Source: Pirellulimonas nuda
GTDB taxonomy: Bacteria; Planctomycetota; Planctomycetia; Pirellulales; Lacipirellulaceae
Length of the DNA stretch: 64,000 nt
Direction: 5' to 3'
NCBI RefSeq assembly: GCF_007750855.1
Contig: NZ_CP036291.1
Span: forward strand, 992,001-1,056,000
The position numbers and the translations under genes were made by a program. Numbering within the stretch: the stretch's first letter is position 1; each line of letters begins with the position of its first letter. This document shows positions 16,061-24,272 of the stretch, piece by piece. Below the pieces are notes generated by a model that saw only the letters and a program-made list of their open reading frames with translations, did not search any database and was not told the origin of the DNA.

Positions 16061-16798
16061 GTGAAACCCGCGAATCCCCGCCCCACGCTGCTAGGCCTGT
16101 GCGCCGCCCTGACGCTCGCTGCCGCTGCCGGTTGCAACACAGTCGCCAGCCAGACGAACAACGCCGAAGGGGTCCGTCTGTACCAGCAGGGCGCCTACCA
16201 CCAGGCAGCCGGCAAGTTCCAGCAGGCGATCGCCAACACCCCCGACCAGCCGGACGGCTACTACAACCTGGCTGCGTCGCTGCACCGCAGCGGCATCCAG
16301 CAGAACCGCCCAGAGGACCTCCGCCAGGCCGAGGTGGTCTACAACCAGTGCCTGGAGCGGAACCCCAACTACCCGGAGTGCTACCGCGGGCTGGCCGTGC
16401 TGCTGGTGGACACCGACCGCCGCGACGCCGCGTTCCGCCTGCTGAACAACTGGGCGGCCGCGAGCCCCACCGACCCGGAGCCAAGGATCGAGCTGGCGCG
16501 GCTGCTGGAAGAATCGGGGCAGCCCCAGCAAGCCAAGACGCAGCTCGTCGACGCGCTCGCGATCGACGTCAACAACAGCCGGGCGTTGGCGGCCCTGGGC
16601 CGCATCCGCGATCAAGAAGGGGACTACCAGCAGGCGCTGGCCAACTACCAACGCGCCCTGGCGATCGATGGGTCTCAGACGGCGCTGGCCGCACGGATCG
16701 CACAACTACAAGGGGCCTCGGTCACGACGCCCCAGATGGCCGCGGCGCCCACCGGCACGCGGGTGTCGCAAGGGTTTCAGCCGACCGTGAAGTACTAA
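16061..16798 (+). CDS. TPR-repeat lipoprotein
   Basis: 245 residues from a GTG start supported by an upstream AAGGAG. The N-terminus 'RPTLLGLCAALTLAAAAGCN' is a lipoprotein signal with the lipobox Cys in LAAAAGC. The mature part consists of tetratricopeptide repeats ('GVRLYQQGAYHQAAGKFQQA', 'YYNLAASLHRSG', 'LARLLEESGQPQQAKTQL', 'LGRIRDQEGDYQQALANYQR'), a scaffold for protein contacts. The C-terminus is low-complexity. Probably anchored to a membrane facing the periplasm. No functional partner nearby; the CAP protein downstream is separated by 472 bp. Confidence 0.85.
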   Translation: MKPANPRPTLLGLCAALTLAAAAGCNTVASQTNNAEGVRLYQQGAYHQAAGKFQQAIANTPDQPDGYYNLAASLHRSGIQQNRPEDLRQAEVVYNQCLERNPNYPECYRGLAVLLVDTDRRDAAFRLLNNWAAASPTDPEPRIELARLLEESGQPQQAKTQLVDALAIDVNNSRALAALGRIRDQEGDYQQALANYQRALAIDGSQTALAARIAQLQGASVTTPQMAAAPTGTRVSQGFQPTVKY

Positions 16799-16923
16799 CC
16801 CCGCGCACGCGGCGCCGGTTTGCCCCGGGAGTGGGTGGCTAAAAATGGCGCCCCATCGCACGATCGGCTCTGCGATACTACGGGGTTGGTGGACCGGACC
16901 AGAACCCCCTAGAGGGTGCGCCA

Positions 16924-17150
16924 CTTTTGTCCCCGTGGTGTCCGCTGGCGGAGGCGTCTGGTCGCCCTCGGGTGATTTGTGTCCGGCGGGTGTCCGATCG
17001 GCGTCCTTTTTGTCCGCTCGGTCACCCCGCTGACGCGACGGCACGGCGCCCTAGACGGGAGAGGGGGGTGGTTTTCCCCGGAGATTGCCCGGTGGGGGGT
17101 GGGTTTTGTCCGAAAACCGCGCCGCCGACAGGTGGACAAAAGGACAAAAC
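16924..17150 (+). repeat. Dispersed TTTTGTCC element, copy 1
   Basis: A 227-bp intergenic segment starting CTTTTGTCCCCGTGGTGTCC and ending with a 50-bp block (17101-17150) that begins GGGTTTTGTCCGAAAA and ends GGACAAAAC. The same start and end blocks occur in reverse orientation at 31737-31910. The terminal 50-mers align without gaps and the first 16 bases are identical. The interior carries further TGTCCG words (16980-17015). The ends are mutually inverted (TTTTGTCC/GGACAAAA). It lies in the 472-bp gap upstream of the CAP-domain gene; I see no gene in the gap. Confidence 0.7.
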
Positions 17151-17270
17151 GTTTGGACCGCCCGGCGGGCCTCCGAACCGGCTTGGAAAACTTTGGCTTC
17201 GGTCAACCGACGGTGGTATCGTGCAGGTGCTAACGCCCTGTCGCTCGACTCTTGAAAGAAGGCTGCTCGT

Positions 17271-18803
17271 ATGCTTCGCCCCGTTTGCCGCGTCGTGATC
17301 GCGACGGCTTGCTTGATCTGCGCCTCGTCTGAGGCTCAGGTTGCGCTGCCGGACACCCCGCCGCTCCCCGCCTTGTTGAGCCGAGGCGACGGCGGATCGA
17401 TCCGGCTGACGCTGCCACGCGTGGTGATGGAGCAGAAGGAGGTGCAGTACTCGGTGCAGGTCCCCGCCATCGTCGAGAAGACGATTGCGGGCCGCACGGT
17501 GCGGGTAACGGTGATGCAGGAGCAGGTGCGGACCAAGACGGTCATGGACCGCAAGGTGGTAGGAGAAGAGGTCGAGGTCTCCCCGGGGCAGTTCGATGTC
17601 CGCCGGGCGAGCGGCGAAAGCATCCAGATCCTCAGCTCGGGCCGGAGCGAGAGCCGCGTGGTGCCGGTGATCGTGCTGGAGGTAGAACAGATCGACCAGC
17701 CGCAGGTGCCGCCGTTCCTGGCAGCGGTTCTCAGGCCCGACGCGGTGGTGGTGTTTCTTCCGGTAGGCGCCCTAGCGGGAGGGCCTGCGGACGGCGGCGT
17801 ACCGAACGGGGATGGCCAGCAGGGGGGCGACGCCCCGGCCCCGCCACGGCCACAACCCCAGCAGGGGCAGGTGACGCTGAGCGTGCACAACGGGTCGGGT
17901 CGGGAGGTGAGCGTTTATCGTGTCGACGATGGCAAGCAGAGCGAGGTGCTGGTCCAAAGGTCGTTGGGCGACGGGCAACAGATGACGCCCCAGACCTGCA
18001 GCGAGGGGAGCCGTTGGTTCGCCAAGGCCGGCGACCGGATCGTGTCGGACTTCTGGACCCCGGGGGAACAGGCCGCTACGTGGCGGATCGGCCCGCTGGT
18101 CGATTTCACGACCTGGGATTGCCAGGGTGGCGAGCGCTTCCGCCGCCTCGACGACCGGACCTGGCGTCACTACGACCGCAACGGCCGCTCGATCGGGATG
18201 CTGTACGAGGAAGAACGCACCGACCAATGGGTGGCGATGTACGACGAGGGACGCGAGATGTGGGTGCGGCTGATGGAGGACGAAGCGATCTACGACTCTG
18301 CTGCATCGAACGGCTGGCAGACGCTGGCGATGCGTGCCGGCGCCGCGCCGCCGGTTCCCCAGCCGGGCCCGGCCCCCGCGGCGAATTCGAAGCTGACCAA
18401 GGCAGAGATCGCCGTGATGCTGGACATCCACAACCAGGCCCGCCGCGAAGTCGGCGCGCCGCCGGTCGCCTGGTCGGACGGCATGGCCCAGTACGCCCAG
18501 CGTTGGGCGGACAAGCTGGCCCAGGAGGGCAAGCTGGAGCACCGCCAGAACTCGCCGTACGGCGAGAACTTGGCGATGGCCAAGACCGCCCGCGACGCCG
18601 CCGGGATGTGGTACGGCGAGAAGGACAAGTACGGCGGCCAGAAGATGGACAACCAGAACTTCTTGGTGTTCGGCCACTACACGCAGATGGTGTGGAGCGG
18701 GACGGCGAAGATCGGCTGCGGCAAGGCGACCGTGGGCGGGCGGACGATCTGGGTGTGCAACTACGACCCCCCGGGGAACAAAATCGGCGACAAGCCGTAT
18801 TAA
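17271..18803 (+). CDS. Secreted multi-domain protein: VHL-beta-like region plus C-terminal CAP/SCP domain
   Basis: 510 residues. N-terminal signal peptide (about 1-23, 'VVIATACLICASSEAQ'). A basic/hydrophobic beta-rich region (about 40-160, 'GRTVRVTVMQEQVRTKTVMD') and a Pro/Gln linker follow. Next is a segment (about 200-275, 'LSVHNGSGREVSVYRVDDG') resembling a VHL-beta domain, then a WxxY-rich module (about 285-345, 'FRRLDDRTWRHYDRNGRSIG'). The last 130 residues are a CAP domain with 'LDIHNQARREVGAPPVAWSD', 'SPYGENLAMA', 'GHYTQMVWSGTAKIGCGKA' and 'VCNYDPPGN'. CAP proteins are extracellular; the enzymatic role is unknown. The VHL-beta call is tentative, the CAP call firm. Confidence 0.85.
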   Translation: MLRPVCRVVIATACLICASSEAQVALPDTPPLPALLSRGDGGSIRLTLPRVVMEQKEVQYSVQVPAIVEKTIAGRTVRVTVMQEQVRTKTVMDRKVVGEEVEVSPGQFDVRRASGESIQILSSGRSESRVVPVIVLEVEQIDQPQVPPFLAAVLRPDAVVVFLPVGALAGGPADGGVPNGDGQQGGDAPAPPRPQPQQGQVTLSVHNGSGREVSVYRVDDGKQSEVLVQRSLGDGQQMTPQTCSEGSRWFAKAGDRIVSDFWTPGEQAATWRIGPLVDFTTWDCQGGERFRRLDDRTWRHYDRNGRSIGMLYEEERTDQWVAMYDEGREMWVRLMEDEAIYDSAASNGWQTLAMRAGAAPPVPQPGPAPAANSKLTKAEIAVMLDIHNQARREVGAPPVAWSDGMAQYAQRWADKLAQEGKLEHRQNSPYGENLAMAKTARDAAGMWYGEKDKYGGQKMDNQNFLVFGHYTQMVWSGTAKIGCGKATVGGRTIWVCNYDPPGNKIGDKPY

Positions 18804-19182
18804 GGGTGTTTGGGGGACCTGCTGGCGCCCCCGGGCAAGTTTCTCCGGACAGCCCCTTTTGCCATTGCAATGCACCGAGCCATATGATTCATTAATGCGT
18901 AGCGGCAGCGCCGCTGCGTTACGCGTGTTTGGGCAACGGAGGTTGGCCGGCGCGTGGCGTCAGGCAATCCGCTTTCGGGCGGCCAATTCGGTCGTTTAGC
19001 TACCAAAGTCTTGTTCCGCGTTCGTAAAGCGTAGAGCGCCAGGTTGGTAGAGCTCGGCTTCAATTAGCCCTTTCGCCCAGCGGCCTTGGGATGGCCGCCC
19101 CCCGCGTACCCCCATGGCTGTGACCGCCGCGCCTGGCTGCGCGGTCGGTCCTTTCCGCATTTCCCCTAAGGTACCCCAACGG
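18804..19182. other. Intergenic region between CAP and SpeD-like genes
   Basis: 379 bp without a convincing gene. A hairpin at 18897-18924 (GCGTAGCGGC...GCCGCTGCGTTACGC) followed by GTGTTT may end transcription of the CAP gene. The rest shows nothing recognisable. Confidence 0.4.
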
Positions 19183-19572
19183 ATGATTGCAGAGCGTGAG
19201 TACCGCCTCATTGAGCATCAAGGCGAGCCGCACTACGGCAAGCACCTGATCGCCACGGCGCTGGGCTGCAACGACAGCCTGCTGTCGATCGAGAGGCTCT
19301 ATGAGTTTCTGGTTCAGATGGCCGACGACATCGACATGGTCCGCTTCGGACCGCCGATTGTTGCTCGGTTCGGGACAGGGATCGGCGTCGGGGTCTCGGG
19401 CGTTCAGCTCATCGAGACCAGCGCGATCATGTTCCATACCAACGACGCCCACCGCGACATGTACCTCGACGTCTTTAGCTGTAAGGACTACGAGGAAGAA
19501 ACGGTGCGGAGCGTTCTTGAGTCGTATTTTTCCCCCCAGTCCGTAACCTGTGAGGTGCTGTACCGGAAATGA
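19183..19572 (+). CDS. S-adenosylmethionine decarboxylase-like (SpeD/SpeH family) protein
   Basis: 129 residues. 'KHLIATALGCNDSLLSIERL' and 'GVSGVQLIETSAIMFHT' followed by 'MYLDVFSC' match class 1 AdoMet decarboxylases, which self-cleave to form a pyruvoyl group. Aligning with the canonical 'SESHxxxHT...C' block, the pyruvoyl-precursor Ser (Ser80), the His five residues on (His85) and the Cys twenty residues on (Cys100) are kept. The preceding Glu is Thr79 and the following His is Ala81. Substrate may therefore differ from AdoMet. The start at 19183 drops a non-conserved extension. Its stop overlaps the next gene's ATG (ATGA). Confidence 0.75.
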   Translation: MIAEREYRLIEHQGEPHYGKHLIATALGCNDSLLSIERLYEFLVQMADDIDMVRFGPPIVARFGTGIGVGVSGVQLIETSAIMFHTNDAHRDMYLDVFSCKDYEEETVRSVLESYFSPQSVTCEVLYRK

Positions 19573-20015
19573 GAATCTACCCTAACCACCTAGCCCAAGT
19601 GGCGAACGAGCCACGCGGCGAGGACTTCCGCGTAGTGAATGTGGATGGCGAGCGTGGTCAGGGGGTTCTGGTGCTGCGGGAGTATCGCAGCGGGGACGTC
19701 CTGTTCCGGATGAACGGCACGCTTTCCAGGAAGATGACGCTGCACTCGTTGCAGATGGCGCCGGGGCTGCACCTGGACGACCCGTACTTTGCGGGCAAGG
19801 TGCTGCACTGCTGCGAACCCAATTCGTGGCTCGACGTCAACACGAGGCTGTTCCATGCGGTCCGCGACATCGCCCCCGGCGACCTGCTGACGATGGACTA
19901 CGACGAGACGGAAGACGTCCTCTTCCGCTCGTTCGAGTGCCGGTGCGGCGCCGAAGGCTGTCGTGGCCTGGTCGCCGGTCGGCACGCGAGGACGCCGGCT
20001 TCTGTCGCGGGTTAG
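19569..20015 (+). CDS. SET-domain protein (putative lysine methyltransferase)
   Basis: 148 residues. SET-domain signatures: a GxG-like strand 'GERGQGVLVLREYRSGDVLF', 'VLHCCEPNSWLDV' in the place of the NHxCxPN motif, 'DIAPGDLLTMDYDETED' (ELTxDY-like) and a post-SET Cys cluster 'ECRCGAEGCRG'. Such proteins transfer methyl groups from S-adenosylmethionine to lysine. Its ATG overlaps the SpeD-like stop by four bases, so the two are translationally coupled and share AdoMet chemistry. A strong bidirectional terminator follows. The target is unknown. Confidence 0.8.
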   Translation: MRIYPNHLAQVANEPRGEDFRVVNVDGERGQGVLVLREYRSGDVLFRMNGTLSRKMTLHSLQMAPGLHLDDPYFAGKVLHCCEPNSWLDVNTRLFHAVRDIAPGDLLTMDYDETEDVLFRSFECRCGAEGCRGLVAGRHARTPASVAG

Positions 20016-20043
20016 CCCAAGACGGGAGCGGTGAATTGAGTTG

Positions 20044-20088
20044 AAAACCACGGGGCCGCGGCGCTCGCCGCGGCCCCGTGTTTGTTTT
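20044..20088. terminator. Bidirectional terminator between SET and GT4 genes
   Basis: Perfect 14-bp stem CACGGGGCCGCGGC (20049-20062) / GCCGCGGCCCCGTG (20067-20080) with a four-base loop. It is followed on the plus strand by TTTGTTTT and on the minus strand by TTTT (20044-20047), so it serves both convergent genes. The minus-strand stem sits just past the GT4 stop at 20087. Confidence 0.9.
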
Positions 20089-21286
20089 ATGCATCTTGGA
20101 AGGCCTGTTCGTAGATCTGCAGGAGCTTTCGGCACGTCGTGTCCCAGCCGAAACGCGTTTCAACGTGCCTGCGTGCGCGGGCGCCCATCGCCCGCCGCTG
20201 GTCGGCGACGCGCAGGATGTTGTCGGCCATCGCCCGCGCATCGCCAACCGGGCCCAGCAGCCCGAGCCCCTCGGGGACGCGCTCCACGAGCGCCCCGCCC
20301 GCTACCCCAACCACCGGCAGCCCACACGCTTGGGCCTCGACCACGGAGAGGCCGAAGGTTTCGTGCGGTCCGGCGGTTACGTAGATGTCTGCCGAGGCCA
20401 GCACGCGTGCCAGGCGACCGCGATCGCTTTCGTAGGGGAGTACGATCAGGCGCGCGTCCCGCTTGGAGCGCACCTCCAGCTCCTCGCGCAGCGGCCCTTC
20501 TCCCATCAACACCAGCGCTGCGTCGAACCCGGCGGGCAGCATCTCTAATGCGTCGACGAGTAAGTGGACTTGTTTTTCTACATCGAGGCGCCCGGTGAAG
20601 ATCAGCACCAGCGTGTGGTCGTCAACGCCCAACAGCGCCGCCCGTTCTTCGCTTCGCTTCTCCGGGCTGAAGACGTCGAGATCGACCCCCAGCGGCAGCA
20701 CGCGGACTTCCTCAACCCCGTACTCCCGCAACCGGCCGGCCTGCGCTTCCGAGGCGGCCAGGCGGATGTCGCACTGCTCGAACGCCGATCCCACGTACGC
20801 CTCTGCGCCACGCTCAGCGGCGTCGGCCAGTTTGTCTCCCACCCACTCCACTGCGCGGCTCCAGCCGTGAAACGCGTTGCGCAGCGGCCCGCCAACGTAC
20901 GCCTCCGCAATATCGGTGTGGAAGTAGCCGCTAACCAACGGTCGACTTCCGATCTCGGCTCGGTCGCGTTGGTGTCGGAACGCGGCCCACGGCGCCACGT
21001 AGAAGCTCCCGAGTTCGATTACGTCTGGCAGCGACTCGGCAAGGGCGTCGCGGATTTTGTCCGGTCGTAAGAAGAACCGGTAGGGCTCGCAACCCGGCAG
21101 GATCGGGCTGGCAACCGTGTAGGTGGTGTTCCGCCCGTCGGACGCGCACTCGTCTGTTTCTCCTGGGATAATCAGAACGTGGTCGTGCTCGGTCTCGCTC
21201 CGAAGGAACTTCCGCTTGGCGTCGATATACGTGCGGATGCCGCCGCTGGTTTCGGTGTAGCTTAGAGTGATGTCGCAGAGTCGCAT
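20087..21286 (-). CDS. Glycosyltransferase family 4
   Basis: 399 residues, GT-B fold. The N-terminal acceptor domain has 'SYTETSGGIRTYIDAKRKFL'. The C-terminal nucleotide-sugar domain has 'LVLIFTGRLDVEKQVHLLVD' and 'AGPHETFGLSVVEAQACGLP', with the conserved Glu-x7-Glu pair of retaining GT4 enzymes. The start at 21286 matches the family; longer readings run back into the upstream gene. It overlaps the 3' end of the GH63-like gene by 25 bp, so the two are coupled and probably act on the same glycan or glycoside. Donor and acceptor are unknown. Confidence 0.87.
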   Translation of the reverse strand: MRLCDITLSYTETSGGIRTYIDAKRKFLRSETEHDHVLIIPGETDECASDGRNTTYTVASPILPGCEPYRFFLRPDKIRDALAESLPDVIELGSFYVAPWAAFRHQRDRAEIGSRPLVSGYFHTDIAEAYVGGPLRNAFHGWSRAVEWVGDKLADAAERGAEAYVGSAFEQCDIRLAASEAQAGRLREYGVEEVRVLPLGVDLDVFSPEKRSEERAALLGVDDHTLVLIFTGRLDVEKQVHLLVDALEMLPAGFDAALVLMGEGPLREELEVRSKRDARLIVLPYESDRGRLARVLASADIYVTAGPHETFGLSVVEAQACGLPVVGVAGGALVERVPEGLGLLGPVGDARAMADNILRVADQRRAMGARARRHVETRFGWDTTCRKLLQIYEQAFQDA

Positions 21287-22929
21287 CGAATATCCCTCGC
21301 GTTGTTCCCTGCCGCTCCAATCGCCATCGCTTCGCCGAAAGGCGCGTCGAAGCGTTGTATCCCCGTGGCCGATCGCACCACGCCGCAGACGCCGCCGGCC
21401 GCGGTCCTTTCTACGGTGATCGCCAGCCCATAGGCAGGCAGACGAATCGAGAAAGCCATCCCGGCTAGCCTCTGCGGGATCAGCGGGCGGAGTTCGAGCG
21501 TCCCGGTTGCGCCTTCCCGGAGGCCGATGAGGTTCTCGATGACCAACGTATTCACCAGCCCCGACCACCCCACGAACTCAGATACGGGCTTTCCGCCGAG
21601 CGTAAACTGCTTCCATCGGTTTCCCTGTTTGCGGTGGAGCCTGCAAATATCGAACCGTTCGGGGTCGTAGAACTCGAAAACCCGCCGCTCGTTGGCAAAG
21701 GTCCGGTATACCCCTTCGCAGAGCCGAGCCGAAAGTTCCCCGGCCTCCTCGAGGCGCCCGTAGCGCTCCAGGCCTTGGATTACGGCAAACGCGGTGTTGA
21801 TCCAGACAGGGCCGCGCCACATATCCAGAACGAAGTCTGGGCTGTCACGCGCCACCGAGGGCAGCGGGATGGGCGTCCCGAAACTCCGTGGGTCGACCGC
21901 GTGCTCAATCAACCGTCCAGCACGCTCATCGTCGGGCACGCCGGCCCACAGCGGCAGCAGCGCGGCGATTGTCTTGTGCCTGAGCAACTTGCCGCTGGCG
22001 ACATCGCGGTCGTAGTAGAGGCCGTCCTCGTCGCTCCAGAGCAGCGCGTTCATGGCGTCGCGGATCTCTTCGGCCTGCTCGCTGAACCTCGCGGCCGCTT
22101 GGAGATCGTCGACCCGCCGGGCAATCTCTGCAAGAGACTCGTTCTGAAGCACCATGTACGCAGAGAAATCCGGCGACTCCATTGAACGAGTGTCTACAAA
22201 AGCGCTCTCGTCCCGGGAACTGAAGCGGGGGGAATTATCGATTCCAGACTCATAGGGGTGCGCCCACGCATAGAGGCCGTGCTGCGTCCTGCGATTCCCG
22301 TTGAGCCACTCGTTGTAGTCGCGAAGGTGAGGATAGGCCCGCGACAAGACCGCCAAGCCCTCCGCGTCTCCTAGAGGACAGCAGCGCAACAACGACCATG
22401 CCAGCAATGGGGGCTGCGTGTACTTCGACGAAACAAAGTCGGCCACAACGTGCTGCATTCGAGCCCCGTCTCGCAGTTCAAGCACAGCTAGGATTGCGTC
22501 CCTGGCCGCCTCCGGCTCCCACAACCGCCAGACCTGCGCAATGAAAGCGGAATCCCATAGATAAACGCCCTGGAACGCGGGCGCTGGGTGAGCGTAACGG
22601 ACGCTCGATAGCACGTCGGGCGCATTCAGGTTTAGCAACAGTGTAGCGTTGACCGCTGCGAACCCGTTGTCCCATAGAGAAGCAGCTTCGTTTGGCCCAG
22701 AGACATGAAGGGCCGGCGGTTGGCGTGACACTCCCTTTTCTTGCAGCACGCGATTAGGAAACTCAATCGGGATTGGATCGTGCTTGCGGCCCAGCATGTG
22801 CGACCAGAACACCATATCCCACCCGTAGCGCCACACCCGATTGAACCGTGAAGCAAACCGTGCAACCCGCCCCGAACGAACGCGGACGTAGCTGAGCAGT
22901 TTCCTCAATCCGGCGGTCAGGAACGACAC
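21262..22929 (-). CDS. GH63-like (alpha/alpha)6 glycoside hydrolase
   Basis: 555 residues. No signal peptide; a basic N-terminal stretch precedes the toroid domain. Motifs seen: 'GVYLWDSAFIAQVWRLWEP', 'AHPYESGIDNSPRFSSRDES', 'LDMWRGPVWINTAFAVIQ', 'RVFEFYDPERFD' and 'FVGWSGLVNTLVIENLIGLR'. These fit bacterial GH63 mannosylglycerate/glucosylglycerate hydrolases and related trehalase-like enzymes, where the Asp of the first motif and the Glu of FEFYDP are candidate acid/base residues. It is upstream of and overlaps the GT4 gene. Substrate cannot be stated; a compatible-solute glycoside is one possibility. Confidence 0.75.
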   Translation of the reverse strand: MSFLTAGLRKLLSYVRVRSGRVARFASRFNRVWRYGWDMVFWSHMLGRKHDPIPIEFPNRVLQEKGVSRQPPALHVSGPNEAASLWDNGFAAVNATLLLNLNAPDVLSSVRYAHPAPAFQGVYLWDSAFIAQVWRLWEPEAARDAILAVLELRDGARMQHVVADFVSSKYTQPPLLAWSLLRCCPLGDAEGLAVLSRAYPHLRDYNEWLNGNRRTQHGLYAWAHPYESGIDNSPRFSSRDESAFVDTRSMESPDFSAYMVLQNESLAEIARRVDDLQAAARFSEQAEEIRDAMNALLWSDEDGLYYDRDVASGKLLRHKTIAALLPLWAGVPDDERAGRLIEHAVDPRSFGTPIPLPSVARDSPDFVLDMWRGPVWINTAFAVIQGLERYGRLEEAGELSARLCEGVYRTFANERRVFEFYDPERFDICRLHRKQGNRWKQFTLGGKPVSEFVGWSGLVNTLVIENLIGLREGATGTLELRPLIPQRLAGMAFSIRLPAYGLAITVERTAAGGVCGVVRSATGIQRFDAPFGEAMAIGAAGNNARDIRCDSATSL

Positions 22930-23016
22930 TTAGCCCTCTGGTTGGTCGTCAGATATCCGACGTCAATGGCGTGCAAGATCTACGCCAAAGTCGACGGCGC
23001 CAGCTACCCCGTACGG

Positions 23017-24159
23017 CTACGCCCCGAAGGGCGAGTCGATTGCGGGGCTCGGCTGGGTAAACCAAACGGCGCCGGAGTCCGTGACATAGAAATGGTCCTC
23101 CAGCCGAACGCCTAGCTCGCCGTAGACGCAGATCATCGGCTCGATGCTGCCCACCATTCCGGGCGCCAGCGGGAGATTGTTGCCACGGACCATGTAAGGG
23201 CGCTCGTGGATGTCCATCCCCAGGCCGTGACCGGTGCGGTGCGGCAGCCCGGGCGTGCGGTAGTCGGGGCCAAGGCCGTGCCGCGTAAGTACAGCGCGGG
23301 CCGCGTCGTCCACCGCGGAGCAGGGGACCCCGGGTTGGATCACGGCGAAGGCCGCCTGTTGGGCTTCGCGTTCGATGTTCCATACTTCGCGTTGGCGCGC
23401 CGAAGGATCGCCGAACACGTAGGTCCGCGTCATGTCCGCGTGGTATCCGTGCACGGTGCAGCCGGTGTCAACAAGCACGGTGTCGCCCTCCGCGAGCGAT
23501 TGCACGCCGTCCGGTCCGTGCGGAAACGCCGTCGAAGGACCGAAGGCGACGATGCAGAACGTGCTGCCATCATCCGCGCCCGCTGCGCGGTGCAGACGGT
23601 CGATCTCGCCAGCGATGTCGGTGGTCCTAACGCCGGGACGCAGCGACTGGTGCGTTTGCCGATGGACGTCGAGAGTAAGGTTCATCGCGTAGCGGATGAT
23701 CTCGATTTCGGCCGCACTCTTGTGCATCCGGCAGCCCGACACGACCGGGACGGCGTCGGCCCATTCGATCGATGGCGCCGCGGCCGCGAGGCCGCGGACG
23801 AACGCGTAGGGAGTCGTCTCTTCGAGCCCCACGCGCTTTGCGTTCAGGTCGCTCAACAGCCCCGCAACTACTTCAAACGGCGACTCGTCTTCCTGCCAAA
23901 CCCGCACCTCATCGCCGATGGAAACCAGTTGTCGGACCTTCGGCTCCTCAAACGCGGGCGCCACGAAGCGCGGGGGCCCCTCAGCCGGCAGCACCGCCGC
24001 CAGCAGCCGCTCGCTGAGCGACCACCGCACGCCGGTGAAGTAGCGCAGGCTCGTGCCGGCGGGGAGCAGGAGGGCGTCGAGGTTGTAGTCGCGCATCAGT
24101 CGCTGCGCGCGTGCGATGCGGGCTTGGAGTTCGGTCGAGGAGATAGGCAGCGGTCTCAT
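23017..24159 (-). CDS. M24 family Xaa-Pro aminopeptidase
   Basis: 380 residues. An N-terminal creatinase-like domain (1-140) is followed by the pita-bread catalytic domain. All five dinuclear-metal ligands are present: Asp231 ('LVDTGCTV'), Asp242 ('HADMTRTY'), His311 ('PHRTGHGLGMDIHE'), Glu340 ('VGSIEPMICV') and Glu354 ('GVRLEDHFYVT'). It removes N-terminal residues ahead of proline in peptides, in the cytoplasm. Same strand as uvrB and 113 bp downstream of it; no functional link is evident. Confidence 0.92.
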   Translation of the reverse strand: MRPLPISSTELQARIARAQRLMRDYNLDALLLPAGTSLRYFTGVRWSLSERLLAAVLPAEGPPRFVAPAFEEPKVRQLVSIGDEVRVWQEDESPFEVVAGLLSDLNAKRVGLEETTPYAFVRGLAAAAPSIEWADAVPVVSGCRMHKSAAEIEIIRYAMNLTLDVHRQTHQSLRPGVRTTDIAGEIDRLHRAAGADDGSTFCIVAFGPSTAFPHGPDGVQSLAEGDTVLVDTGCTVHGYHADMTRTYVFGDPSARQREVWNIEREAQQAAFAVIQPGVPCSAVDDAARAVLTRHGLGPDYRTPGLPHRTGHGLGMDIHERPYMVRGNNLPLAPGMVGSIEPMICVYGELGVRLEDHFYVTDSGAVWFTQPSPAIDSPFGA

Positions 24160-24272
24160 GGTTTGCTTAAATCCTGTGCCTTTTCGACTATTGGCCTTGC
24201 TGCCTTGTCGTCTTTGCTCCGGCGGGCAGAGCCCGTCGGCTGCTGGCTGCTTGAGGTGGGAACCATTTGCGG

